Source of the DNA: Bursaphelenchus xylophilus
Taxonomy: Eukaryota > Nematoda > Chromadorea > Rhabditida > Aphelenchoididae
NCBI GenBank assembly: GCA_904066235.2
Contig: CAJFCV020000004.1
Location: 11,594,001 to 11,658,000 of the forward strand
Direction: 5' to 3'
Length of the DNA stretch: 64,000 bases
Both the position numbers and the translations under genes were made by a program. Of this stretch, positions 23,307 through 34,555 are shown piece after piece. Positions within the stretch are counted from its first letter, which is position 1; the number at the start of each line of letters is the position of its first letter. Below the pieces are notes generated by a model, which had not been told where the DNA came from, ran no database searches, and saw only the letters and a program-made list of their open reading frames with translations.

Positions 23307-26300
23307 ATGTCGTCGAAAAAGATTCAGTCAGTCCAAGATTCAAGTCCACCGGCGAGGATCGGCAAACGAAACAAGACCATTTCGACGGTGTCGGACGGCG
23401 AGTTTGTCGATGGGGTTTTCTATCGACCGCGCGGGATGCATTGGGTCACAACGGCGTTGTTTATTCTAGGAGATGTGGCCGGTGGAGGGCTGGTTACACT
23501 GCCGGTGGCTACAGTAAGAACTAGTGGGTTTTTTATCCGATTTAGCAAGCTATTTGTCAAGTACAATAGTATTAGTCTGTCGGGAAAATAATGTGGATTT
23601 TTCTTGCTCCAAAATCGCCTATCATCGCTTTGCGAGGGCTGGCCAAGGCTGGCAATTTGGTCAGCGATACGACGAAAATATTGCTGCGACACATCCACAT
23701 TATTTTCCCGACGGATTGATAAAAGTTTAATTATAATATAAGGCGCGTGCGTTCTACATCTCAGCGGGCCTCCTCGCAGAAAACCCGCATTTCTTGTCTG
23801 TGGGCCCTCTAGACAAGAATTGCAGTTTTCCGTCGAAATTATTTTTGGTCCAGACGAGAATTGGCGATTCTTGCCCAAAGCCAGACAAGAAGTAGGCAAA
23901 AGTTGTCTGGGAAGCAGACAATTTTTTTGGGTCTATGTTTTTTGCATAGAAATAAAAATGCTTTTTCTTAGAAAACTTATTTTTAGAAAAAATGATTTTT
24001 TTCATAGAAAAAAACATTTTTATTTTAGAAAAAAATGGTTTTTTTCTAGAAAGTGTAATTTTTAGTAAATTTGTGTATAATAATAACAAAAATTGATTTT
24101 AAACAGTAAAAAGTAGTGAATTTTGTTAAGTAGTAGGGTAAAATAGTAAGAGTAGTAACTTTTTGAGTGAATATTGGGGAATGGGGTATTCGATGGTGCT
24201 GATTTCGAAAACATAGTTCGTTTTTTATGATTTTGACTTTTTTCTTAAGTAGTACTGTAAGTTGGTAACAATTGTGTCTTTTTTGGTCAATTGTTTAATT
24301 GGATATTCTCTCTGCTTCTCAAAAAAAATCGTCTAAACTTATATCACGTGTAAGTCAAAGAATGAGCATGAAGTTGATTTCAATTCACATTGACATAACT
24401 GTCTTTACATATTTTCTGCATTGATTGAATGCAGAAATTTTTGTGACGCAACCCCACGCTGCAAATTGCAGCTTGGACCTCTATTATTGTATGGCATTTG
24501 TTTTACTTTGTAAATGAAAGGCTTCTTTTTTCACGGCTTCAGTCATCACCATCCTTTGCTTTCAAGATTTTTTGGCCTTATGCTCCAGATGTCAACCTTT
24601 ATAATCATCCAATTTGCTCCACTTTGAGATGGGGTTCTAAAATATGTATTGTTATGTCAATGTGAATTGAAATCAACTTCATGCTCATTCTTTGACTTAC
24701 ACGTGATATAAGTTTAGACGATTTTTTTTTGAGAAGCAGAGAGAATATCCAATTTAACAATTAACCAAAAAAGACACAATTGTTACCAACTTACAGTACT
24801 ACTTAAGAGAAAAAGTCAAAATCACAAAAAACCGACTTTGTTTTCGAAATCAGCACCATCGAATACCCTATTCCCGAATATTCACTCAAAAGGTTACTAC
24901 TCTTACTATTTTACCCTACTACTTAACAAAATTCACTACTTGTTACTGTTTAAAATCAATTTTTGTTATTATTATACAGAAATTTACTAAAAATTACACT
25001 TTCTAGAAAAAACCATTTTTTTCTAAAATAAAAATGTTTTTTTCTATGAAAAAAATCATTTTTTCTAAAAATAAGTTTTCTAAGAAAAAGCATTTTTATT
25101 TCTATGCAAAAAACATTTTCCCAATTTTTTTGTCTGGACTTCAGACAAGAAATGCGAAATCCTGTCTGGTAGCCAGACAAGAAAACTTTGTCTGGCTAGA
25201 AATGCATAATCTCGTCTACAAAAAACTTTTCATCGCGCTTCTTTCCTGGGACTAACCTTGTTGCACGTCAGACCACGAGTTCTTCGGCGCAGCTGTGAGA
25301 ACACCGAAACCCAAGGCAAACGACCGTCGTCGCTGACCCCGATCACGGTGAAGGACATGCTTCGCCTTGGAACTTTGGCGTTCCGTGAGACTGTTTTCGT
25401 TTCTGGCCGGAAGGCCGAACACCAACAAATTCGAAGGACACTTTGCTCGATTGACGAAAGGAAACTTTCTCGCTCACAAGGGAATGGTCTGAACTTCCCC
25501 CGGCGTTTGAGAAAATGACTAGTACAGGTGGATAGAGCAGGTCAACTTTGGTAAAAAGAACGATTTTCCAGCTGCGGAATAAGCCCGGCCGACGAGAAAA
25601 ATCGACCGAAAGTTCCACAAAAATTTCCTCTTTCTCTTCCCTCGGAAAAGAAGAGCGGTGTCCAATGGTTCGGTTGGCCGAGTGGATAAAGCGTCCGCTC
25701 GTTATTCTTTTGGGGGTTGGTTCGATTCCGGAGCAGCCCGAAGGACCGAAGACTTTGGTGTGGGCAAGACCAAACTCTCATAAAACAAAAAAAAATGTTT
25801 TGCCATTTTTATACGTTTTATGGAACTAACTATACCGAAAACACAGATAATCGTTAAAAAATGGTTTTTTTGGATTTTTCCAGACCTACAAATCGATGGA
25901 ACGTCGAAGTCATCCTCGTTTGGTCATAGATAAAGGTATCCATCATATCTTTTTGAAAAGGACTGTACCCCAATTTGTATTATTTAAAAAAAATTTTTAT
26001 AACCCATAAAACGTTTAAAAACGGCAAAATATTTTTTTTGTTTTATGAGAGTTTGGTCTTGCCCATACCAAAGTCTTATTACGGTCCTTCGGGCTTCCCC
26101 GGAATCGAACCAACCCCCAAAAGAATATCGAGCGGATGCTTTATCCACTCGGCTAACCGGACCACTGGACGCCGCTCTTCTTTTCGGAAGGAAAAGAAAG
26201 AGGAAATTTTTGTGGAACTTTCGGTCGATTTTTCTCGTCGGCCGGGCTTATTCCGCAGCTGGAAAATGGCTCTTTTTACCAAAGTTGACCTGCTCTATCC

Positions 26301-29300
26301 ACCTGTACTAGTCATTTTGCCAAACGCCGGGGGAAGTTCAGACCATTCCCTCGTCAGAAAAGAAATGGGTTCCTCTCATGAGCGAGAAACGCAGAGAAAA
26401 AATCGCGTTCAAAAGTGCCTCTCACTCACGCTTTTTGCGTGCGTTTTTGTTTTTTTCTCTGCGTTTCTCGGCTCTGGGTTTCTCGCTCATGAGAGGAACC
26501 CATTTCTTTTCTGAGCGAGAAAATTTTCTTTGCTTGTACGGGCAATGTTTTTTTCGAATTTGTTGAAGTTCGGCCTTTCGGCCAGAAACGATAACAGTCT
26601 CATGGAACGCCGAGGTTCCAAGGCGAGGCATGTCCTTCACCGTGATCGGGGTCAGCGACGACGGTCGTTGGCCTTGGATTTCGTTGTTCGGACAAGTTCC
26701 GTCGTAGAACCTGGGCTGTGAAATGCAACTCGCAACCACGGAGAGGAGAATCGAAACTTTTTGTGGATAAAGATTTTTACGGGATTTTCCGTTTCTGATC
26801 AGACAAAAAAGTTTGTCTGACTACCAGACAGGATTCCTCGTTTCTTGTCTGGAGTCCAGACAACATTTTCAGGTTTTCGTCCAGGCTAACAGCCAGGCCT
26901 TTTGTCTGTTATCTCAGACAAGTTTTGCAAATTTTGTCTCTATTTTAGACAGAAAATGCGCATTTCTTGTCTAGAGGGCCTACAGACAAGAAATGCGGGT
27001 TTTCTGCGAGGAGGCCCGCTGAGGTGTAGAACGCACGCGCCTTATATGTTTTTCAAAATTTTCCAGGTCTCTGGGCATGTCTTTGCTTCACATTTTACAT
27101 CGCTGTGACAATGGGACTGACCGGAATCCTCCTTGGGAAATGCTGGATGATGATGTTGGAGCGGTGGCCGGAATACCGCAATCACTGCCGAAAGCCGTAT
27201 GCCGAGATTGCGAAGCGCGCGCTGGGGATTAATTACGTGTAAGTTGGAACTTTTGGGCAAATTTTGAAAACTTGGAAGTGGAATTTTGAGTTGATCAGAA
27301 ACCCGTTTAGACGCGTAGACCATGGTTTTATTATTTATTGGTGACAGTATCAGTCTGTCGGGAAAATAATGAGCACAATGTCGCTGCGCCAATCGCCTCG
27401 CTGAAGTAAAAAGCAACTTGATTTTGTCGCGACACAATTGATTTTCTCGGCCATGATGCGATAGAGAGCTCATTATTTTACCGGCATTTTCCTTTACGAC
27501 ACAAATGGGTGCGAAGCTTTGTCCACCAAAACTTGCTAAAAAGTGCCATATTTTTCAATTTTTTTAGAAATCTTGACTAAAAATCTTGCTGTTTTTTTTT
27601 GCAAAACAACGGCCGAAATTTCCTCAACGGCCTCTAAAAGACCAAAAACGGCTACATTTGAACCTTATTTTAACGGCTTGGAAGACGAAATCTCACAAAA
27701 TTTTTCTTCTTCCACGCTATTAAAACAAAGCAGACATTATTGCACAGCTGTTCAGGGTAAGCCATAAAAGTTCAGATGTCATTTTTTTCCAAGTTACCTC
27801 CATTTTTCAGCTGGATCGTTTCTCTCAACTGCAATATCGCTCAATTCGGCCAATCCGTAGTGTATCTTCTCCTCTCCGCCAAGAATCTTCGAGATCTCGT
27901 CCTAATGTTCTTTGACTACGACATCAGCTACTGTTTCATGGTCGTCTTCCTCGGGATCCTCCTTTTACCGCTGAATTTCCTCAAATCTCCCCAAGATTTC
28001 TGGCCCATGGTGATTGTGGCCATGTTTACGTCGGTGGTTTCGGCGTCCTTAATTGTGACCGGAGGCATTATTGACTATCCCACATGCAATGCGGTCAAGG
28101 AGATGCCGCCGTTCACGGCGAGCAACTACTTTCTGGCGTTGGGGACCTTTTTCTTTGCATATGAAGCGCATGCGTCATTTCCGTGCGTTCAACACGACAT
28201 GAGGAGGCCTGGAGAGTGGACGAAATCAATGATTTTGGCGATGATTTGTAAGATTTTGCTGAGATTTTTTACTTTTAAGGCTATTTTCTCCCACAAAACT
28301 TCAAAAAATCAGCAAAAAATCCAATATATCCCCAAAAAAATTGTTTTTTTCAGTGATCAGCTCGCTCTACGGACCGGTGTCGGCTATCAGTTACTTTGCC
28401 TACGGGGATTCGGTCAAGAACTCCATCATAAATTCGGTGCAAACCCCGTGGATTCAGATCACGGTCAACATTTTGATCACAATGCATTGTATTCTGACGA
28501 TCACTATTGCGTCGAATCCGTTGAATCAGGAGCTGGAGGACTATTTTAATGTCCCACATGGTGAGTTAAAGTGCGAGGTTCCGTAAGCCAGCGCCCAAAG
28601 AAAGAGTGTTCCCGCTGCGGGACCCAACACGGCAGATCTCTCTTGCCAGAAAATAAAAAAATTGTTTTTTTGTTGTACAAAATGGATCAAACAATGTGAA
28701 AGATGGATGGAGATCAGTGAAGAAGGTATGTTTTATTGTGTTTTCTGATTTAGAGCAGCTCGACAAAAATTTTTACGAAATCTGGTCCAAGATTTTTTGT
28801 GTTTTGAGCGATTTTACGCAATTTTTGACATAACGAAGCATGAAAATAGGTGTAGTTTCCCAAGGAACCGTCCAGGAGCGCTGGTGATTGACTTTTGGTC
28901 AAGTTAGAGGCAAAACCTTCACCAAACTGCCTAGTATAATATAATTTTTTTTCCAGGAATTCGAATCCAGATGCAGCCAGACGGCTAGACTTCACCACGA
29001 GGACTCGTTGAAGCCAGAAGGATGCTCGATATCGTCCAAAGTCAAAGCTGCTTTGACTTTCCAACTGTTTCCGAGGCTGATGTCGCATCGAAAAGGTGAG
29101 AGTTTTGCTCTGCTTTCACGTTTTAGGCCTGGATGTCTTTGCTCCTTGAGCAAGGCAATGGGTGTTGCTTCGCAATGATGCTATCTGGAATGCGGTTGTT
29201 TCATCTTGCGTCACAGCAGACCTAATATATCCAGTGTAATACAATTTTTTTAGGCGATCACTCCCCCGACCGCGAAGTTTGGACTATGCGAAACATGTGG

Positions 29301-31588
29301 GACGTTATATAGACGATAAAGAAGGTCTCGCAGAGGACAAACACTGGAAAACATAATCAATTTATTGTAAAAATAGCAATAAATATTTTGATATTCGTAT
29401 AAAGTATAATACAATTGATCTGGCTGTTGTTGAATCTGTAAGAGTGGGCTGCTAAGTCCCCCGGACCGGGCTGCCGACATGGTACTGAATGAGCTGGTAC
29501 CCCTGAAAAAATTGTATTACACTGGAATATTGGGTCTGATGTGGCGCAAGACGAAGCAACCACATTCCAGATAGCATCATTGCGAAGCAACACCCATTGC
29601 CTTGCTCAAGGAGCAAAGACATCCAGGCCTAAAACGTGAAAGCAGAGCAAAACTCTCACCTTTTCGATGCGACATCAGCCTCGGAAACAGTTGGAAAGTC
29701 AAAGCAGCTTTGACTTTGGACGATATCGAGCATCCTTCTGGCTTCAACGAGTCCTCGTGGTGAAGTCTAGCCGTCTGGCTGCATCTGGATTCGAATTCCT
29801 GGAAAAAAATTATATTATACTAGGCAGTTTGGTGAAGGTTTTGCCTCTAACTTGACCAAAAGTCAATCACCAGCGCTCCTGGACGGTTCTTTGGGAAACT
29901 ACACCTATTTTCATGCTTCGTTATGTCAAAAATTGCGTAAAATCGCTCAAAACACAAAAAAATCTTGGACCAGATTTCGTAAAAATTTTTGTCGAGCTGC
30001 TCTAAATCAGAAAACACAATAAAACATACCTTCTTCACTGATCTCCGTCCATCTTTCACATTGTTTGATCCATTTTGTACAACAAAAAAACAATTTTTTT
30101 ATTTTCTGGCAAGAGAGATCTGCCGTGTTGGGTCCCGCAGCGGGAACACTCTTTCTTTGGGCGCTGGCTTACGGAACCTCGCACTTTAAGCAGATAAAAA
30201 AACTTTCATCAGTCTGTCGGGAAAATAATAAGCACTATTTTGCCGTGTCAATTGCGTTGATGAAGTGAAAAGCAATTCGATTTTGTGGCGACACAATTCA
30301 TTTTCTCGGCGGCGATACGAATTTCGCTGTGATAGAATGCTCATTATTTTCCCGACAGATTGATAACTTCCCAAAAATCTATAAAAAATGTAGTTTACAA
30401 CCTTTTTTATATTAAACTTGCTTTTTTTTATCCCAACACAAAATATCCTTCTTCCAGACTTTGGCTATCAACGAGTGATCCTCCGAACCTCGGTGATGGC
30501 CGCTCAAATCTTCTCGGCGCTGAGCGTACCGAATTTCGGAGCTCTAATGGACTTGGTTGGAGCTACAGCGTCCCTGTTGACCGCCTTGGTGTTCCCTTGT
30601 CTGTTTTATTTGACGTTGAAGGCTGGAGAAGTTGATGGATCGAGCAAGGCCAACTTTATTGAAGCCGAGGACTTGAGCTGGAGAGAGTAAGCATTTTTTT
30701 GAGTTTTTGAAGGTCATTTTTCCCCTGAGGGCTTGAAAAAGGAAAGGGATGTATAAAATACTACATATACATATTCAAAGATATACATATGAAATAGCAG
30801 AAATCCGCAAAAAATGAAAAATCCTTGGCATTCCGTTTCAGCCCAAAAAAAATTTTTGACCAAAAAGATCGGTCGATTTCTAATGGAAGACCTGATCAAA
30901 TCGCTGAAGATTTTGTATGAATCAAAAGCTCTAGTCGTATTCTAGCCGAATATCATCGATTTTCTCTTTATTTTCTTGATCTTCATTCTTTTTTAAGCGG
31001 ATCAAAAAGGTGTCCAAAAAAATTTATTTTGGTCGATTTCTCGAACAGGTTGCTTCGGCCACCGATTGAAGAATTTGCGTAGATAGTGCAGACAAAGTTG
31101 ATTTTTTGACATTAAAATTGTAACGATTGACGGAGCCAGCTTCGAAATAGGAGGTCTCTTCATTTTACATAGTATTTCGCGCCTTTCTCTGACCTCATCC
31201 AAAAAATCCGTCATTTAGACTGTTTTTTCGAACTCTAATAAGAAGAAAACAGAATGCCAATTCTTGTGCTGAGAGAAACCACGTTTAAAAAACCCCTAAC
31301 ACTTCCTATTTCAGCATCTGGAACCGAAACAAAGCCGGAATCAAATGGCTTTGTGTTGTCGCCACATTCATCGGCACTTCCATTGGCCTCGTCTCTTCCG
31401 TGATGGCGGTCCGAGCGCTGGCTGACACTCATTTCGTCCCGCCATGTTATATCCAACCATTCCTGTCCAACAACACTGCGGTCACCGAGACCTCGCTTTC
31501 GGCGATCGACTGCTGCGGTCACTATCAGAACGTGTCGGTCTATGCGGACGTCACCTGCTCGCTGCAGGACTTGAGGATCAACGAGTAA
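23307..31588 (+). CDS. Amino-acid transporter, AAAP (Aa_trans) family, six exons
   Basis: Exons 23307-23523, 27067-27238, 27811-28247, 28354-28560, 30458-30686 and 31315-31588 join to 511 residues. About eleven hydrophobic spans are visible. Hallmarks are AGGGLVTLPVA in the first span, a cytoplasmic RWPEYRNHCRKPY loop as in nematode SLC36/38-like relatives, and NFGALMDLVGA followed by a P-containing last third. Likely a membrane amino-acid permease; substrate unknown. An acceptor two bases before the ATG (ends 23304) suggests trans-splicing. Exon 1 must pass a perfect-looking GTAAGA at 23514 and use the weak donor GTGGGT at 23524; only this restores frame and the family's residue spacing. Introns 1, 2 and 4 hold D, H, L, G and P elements. 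AATAAA is at 31700. Confidence 0.85.
23572..23719. mobile_element. Family D MITE, TGTGG subtype
   Basis: Ends TTAGTCTGTCGGGAAAATAA and TTATTTTCCCGACGGATTGA; TA follows on the right. Confidence 0.7.
23930..25122. mobile_element. Element L: AT-rich 1193-bp palindrome nested in H
   Basis: Arms 23935-24420 and 24640-25115 are inverted copies. Ends GGTCTATGTTTTTTGCATAG and GGGAAAATGTTTTTTGCATA (read inward from the right end). Flanked by the 10-base duplicate AATTTTTTTG at 23920-23929 and 25123-25132. Confidence 0.7.
25477..26353. mobile_element. Element G1 (877 bp) with inverted tRNA-like units, nested in H
   Basis: Ends CAAGGGAATGGTCTGAAC and complement of CGAGGGAATGGTCTGAAC, 3-bp TCA duplication at 25474-25476 and 26354-26356. 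Each arm contains a Pol III A box (TGGCCGAGTGG) and B box (GGTTCGATTCC), facing each other. Confidence 0.75.
27350..27486. mobile_element. Family D MITE
   Basis: Perfect left end; right end decayed (CATTATTTTACCGGCATTTT). Confidence 0.6.
27657..27727. repeat. Short dispersed repeat
   Basis: ACGGCTTGGAAGACGAAATC through CACGCTATTAAAAC is nearly identical to 196-249. Confidence 0.5.
28570..30185. mobile_element. Element P: 1.6-kb hairpin flanked by TTAA
   Basis: Ends AGTGCGAGGTTCCGTAAGCC and exact complement, TTAA at 28566-28569 and 30186-30189, as in piggyBac-type insertions. Arms of about 680 bp (to 29251 and from 29503) are almost identical; a unique loop of about 250 bp lies between. Lies in transporter intron 4. 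Confidence 0.75.
30209..30363. mobile_element. Family D MITE
   Basis: TCAGTCTGTCGGGAAAATAA and TTATTTTCCCGACAGATTGA, TA on the right. Confidence 0.75.
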
Positions 31589-31809
31589 TTGGAGTGGATT
31601 AATTTGTTAATGCAGGCTAAATCTAGTGCGATTTTGCTTGTATTTTCTGATTTTTTGATTCATCATTTACGGGTTCTCCATGTACACATATCGGTTTCTA
31701 ATAAATTACGAATTTTTGACCTGCTCTTGGGCATACTCCAAAGATATGTATTATAATTCTCTTCTTTCCTCTGTCAAGCTGTGAGGTAAATTGCAGGCAA
31801 TTCAGTGTA

Positions 31810-32065
31810 CAGTGGGGGACCTAATCGAGTGGCAAAAAAGTATCATTTTGCATCCGGGAAGCATCAAAAATGTGGCAAAATGCTTCCCTCTCCAAGTGCA
31901 AAAAAAACTCCGATTTCAAAAGCGCGCCCGCTCTTTTCGTGAGGGAAAAGGAGCGCCCTTCAAAACGAAGTTTTTTCACTTGGAAGGGGAAGCATTTTGC
32001 CACATTTTTGATACTTCCCGGATGCAAAATGGTACTTTTTTTGCCACTGGATCAGGTCGCCACTG
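31810..32065. mobile_element. Family A full-length palindrome (256 bp)
   Basis: CAGTGGGGGACCTAATCGAG and complement ends with TA on each side. Confidence 0.85.
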
Positions 32066-32741
32066 TATGCCGCCCGAGAGCCAATTTCCTATCTGAAAGT
32101 TTGATGATGATCGGGCGCAGCTCGGAAATTTTGAGCATAAAAAATTTTCAGCATCCCTTCCGATCAGATGGGAGAGTCTTTTGTGGACCTTTTCAACTGC
32201 CTTGCATAAGTTTGGCGTCCAATATTTTCTGCCAAATTTTGGTACTTTGGTTTCATACTTTGTGCAACGGCGTAGTTTTGATCGCTGATAATTATGGTTC
32301 AGTCCCGGAAATAATAATGCGCCGCTCTCTGCCTTTGCTCCCATCAACACACAAAGAGAAGAAACAAAACACGAAAGATTATACGAGAGGCTTTTGAAAC
32401 CGCATTGCTACGCTACAGCTAGTGCAACTAGCATTCTACTGTCCATAATGCTGATTTTATGGCCATAAAGGCAATTTGCTTACAAAAAAATTATTTATTT
32501 ATAATCAATTTTTTCCATTCTCAAAAGTTTAATCCAATGAGTAATCTGACAAACAGCCAACGACTTGTGTAAAGTCCAACGATCGTCGAGAGCGCGCGAA
32601 ACTGAGCACAATTCATGTGCCCTCGCTTTCCTTCGATCACCGCTATCGCTTGTTTTCTCTGACGCGAACGCACTTCTTTTACGTGAGCTTTTCAAAACAC
32701 TATGAAATTGGGTGAAATAGAATATGATAAGGAAGCTAGGG

Positions 32742-33526
32742 CGGTCGTAAAGTTGCCAGAGTGATTTTTGGCGCTTGCACTGAGCGAAAAAGGCCAGTAT
32801 GCCAGCGACAGCCTGGAAGGGATTGTTGCACAGTGCAAAAAGCGAGAAGTTGCACAGTGCAAAGTGAACTTGTGTGTTTGCACAGTGCATGTCGCTGGAG
32901 TGATCTTTCGTTTGCACTGTGCAAAAAAATCAGGGTGCGAGCGACAGCCCGAAAAAGCTTGCACGGTGCAAAAAGTAAGAAATTGCACCGTGCAAAGCGA
33001 ACTTTTTTTTGCGCAGTGCATGTCTCCGGATTGGTCTTTGACGTCTGCACTGTGCAAAAAAGTTGGTGACCTTTGTTTTCGCACAGTGCATGTCGCCGGA
33101 AAGTCGGGGTGTGAGCGACAACCTATTGCACAGTGCAAAGTGAAATTTTGTTTTTGCACAGTGCATGTCGCTGGAGTGATTTTTGGGGTCTGCACCGTGC
33201 GAAAAAAGTCATTGTGAGAGCGACAGCCTATTGCACGGTGCAAAAAGTGAGAAATTGCACAGTGCAAAAGGAACTTTTATTCATGTCGCCGAACTGGTCT
33301 TTGACGTTTGCACTGTGCAAAAAAGTCGGAGACCTTTGCTTTCGCACAGTGCATGTCGCCGGACTGATTTTTGGCCTGCGCACGGTGCAAAAAAGATCAG
33401 GGTGCGAGCGACAGCCCAACAAAGCCGATTGCACGGTGCAAAAAGCAAGAAATTGCACAGTGCAATGTGAACTTTCGTTTTTGCACAGTGCATGTCGCGA
33501 AAATCACCTCAGCGACTTTGCGACCG
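32742..33526. mobile_element. Family E MITE with internal tandem expansion
   Basis: Outer ends CGGTCGTAAAGTTGCC and complement of CGGTCGCAAAGTCGC are those of an E element. Inside are about six tandem, partly inverted units of roughly 100-150 bp rich in TTGCACAGTGCAA/TTGCACGGTGCAA and CAGTGCATGTCGC. Ordinary E copies have one unit. Confidence 0.75.
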
Positions 33527-33773
33527 CAATAATCCTGGTCACATTGGTAATCCGCCTAACTAAGTGCATCGAGTCTGTTGTTTTGATTTACTCTTGGAGA
33601 GCTAGGAGTTTATGGGTTGGGAGAGCGTCTGTGGTCATCATGTGCCAACTTGTTTTTTTCCCCCAAGTGGACTTTGATTTTACATTTGTTGGGGAAGAGC
33701 GGGGTTGATTTGTGCGCAGAAAGAAGATAATGCTTTTCAACAGGCATTCTGCGTTAATTTAATTTTGTTACAG

Positions 33774-34195
33774 TCAGGAGAGATGCGACGCATAGATTTT
33801 GGTGAAACTTGGCAGAAATTAAGATCATTTTTTTACAAAATTTATGGCAGATCTCTAGGTGACGATTTGCAGAAAGGACCGGGATTTTTAGCCCGAAATT
33901 TGGTGGAAGTTGTGATTTTTTGCGGGTGCATGCATGAAAAAAGCCAGCGTTATTTTTGTCAGAGATGGCAAGATCTATACAAAAAAAACAACTTTTTTTT
34001 CTAGAAATTACCCTAGCTCGTCATCCGCAAAAACGGCCGAGATTTTAAGGTCGAAACTTTGCAAAATTTGATACCTTTTTGCAGTTTTTGGAGTGAAAAA
34101 CTTGCATTATTTTCACCGTTTTTTCCTTCGCGAAACTTCAAAAAATTATGTTTTTCTCTCTGATTGCTCTCCGCTTTTGCGTACTTCCTCACGTG
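33774..34195. mobile_element. Family B fragments
   Basis: ATAGATTTTGGTGAAACTTG start, then a second start-like arm at 34012; right end absent. Confidence 0.45.
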
Positions 34196-34214
34196 CAATT
34201 TATTGTTGAATATA

Positions 34215-34380
34215 CTACTCCGTTCGCAAAATCGTTATTTTAACGACATGCACTGTGCAAAAACAATTTAAAAGTTTAGCTTGCACCGTGCAGCAGGCTT
34301 TCCAGGCTGTCGCTGGTACGCTGACTTTCTATGCACAGTACAGGCGCTAAAAATTACTCCAGCGACTTTACGAACGGACC
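34215..34380. mobile_element. Family E MITE
   Basis: Left CTCCGTTCGCAAAATCG, right complement GTCCGTTCGTAAAGTCGC; GCACTGTGC and GCACCGTGC inside. Confidence 0.55.
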
Positions 34381-34555
34381 AGAACATATTTGGTATTTGG
34401 CCCAGATTAAAAAAAAGTTGAGCTTTGCGCTTGAGGCTCTTTCTTTGTAAGAGACAGACGTATAACACAATATTTACCATTTGTTATCGCGGCAGCCTTC
34501 ATAAAGATTAGACTATTGTTTTCACAAATGCTTACATAAAAATCTTTTCAGAACT

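Larger units (their letters stand above)
23741..27042. mobile_element. Element H: hairpin transposon carrying two nested elements
   Basis: Ends AGGCGCGTGCGTTCTACA and complement, with about 75 bp of inverted repeat and TATA on both sides; subterminal regions are dense in GTCTGG/CCAGAC and CAGACAAGAAATGCG. Removing L and G1 leaves about 1.2 kb that folds as one long hairpin centred near 26430. Both arms hold a fragment with a coding-like frame (25300-25440 plus, 26700-26570 minus). No transposase seen. Confidence 0.7.
31589..34551. other. Intergenic repeats between transporter and FATP genes
   Basis: Holds A (31810), a J fragment (32076-32135), the expanded E array (32742-33526), B fragments (33774-34195) and another E (34215-34380). 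32136-32740 and 33530-33770 show nothing coding. Confidence 0.5.

Noticed and set aside
24956..25255. Phe/Lys-rich frames on both strands
   Set aside because: Low-complexity translation of the AT-rich L palindrome.
25650..25770. tRNA gene
   Set aside because: A and B boxes are present, but acceptor and T stems do not pair and the copies lie mirrored in a transposon.
32692..33708. Several long frames with repeated Cys-Thr-Val-Gln residues on both strands
   Set aside because: Translations of the tandem array inside the expanded E element.
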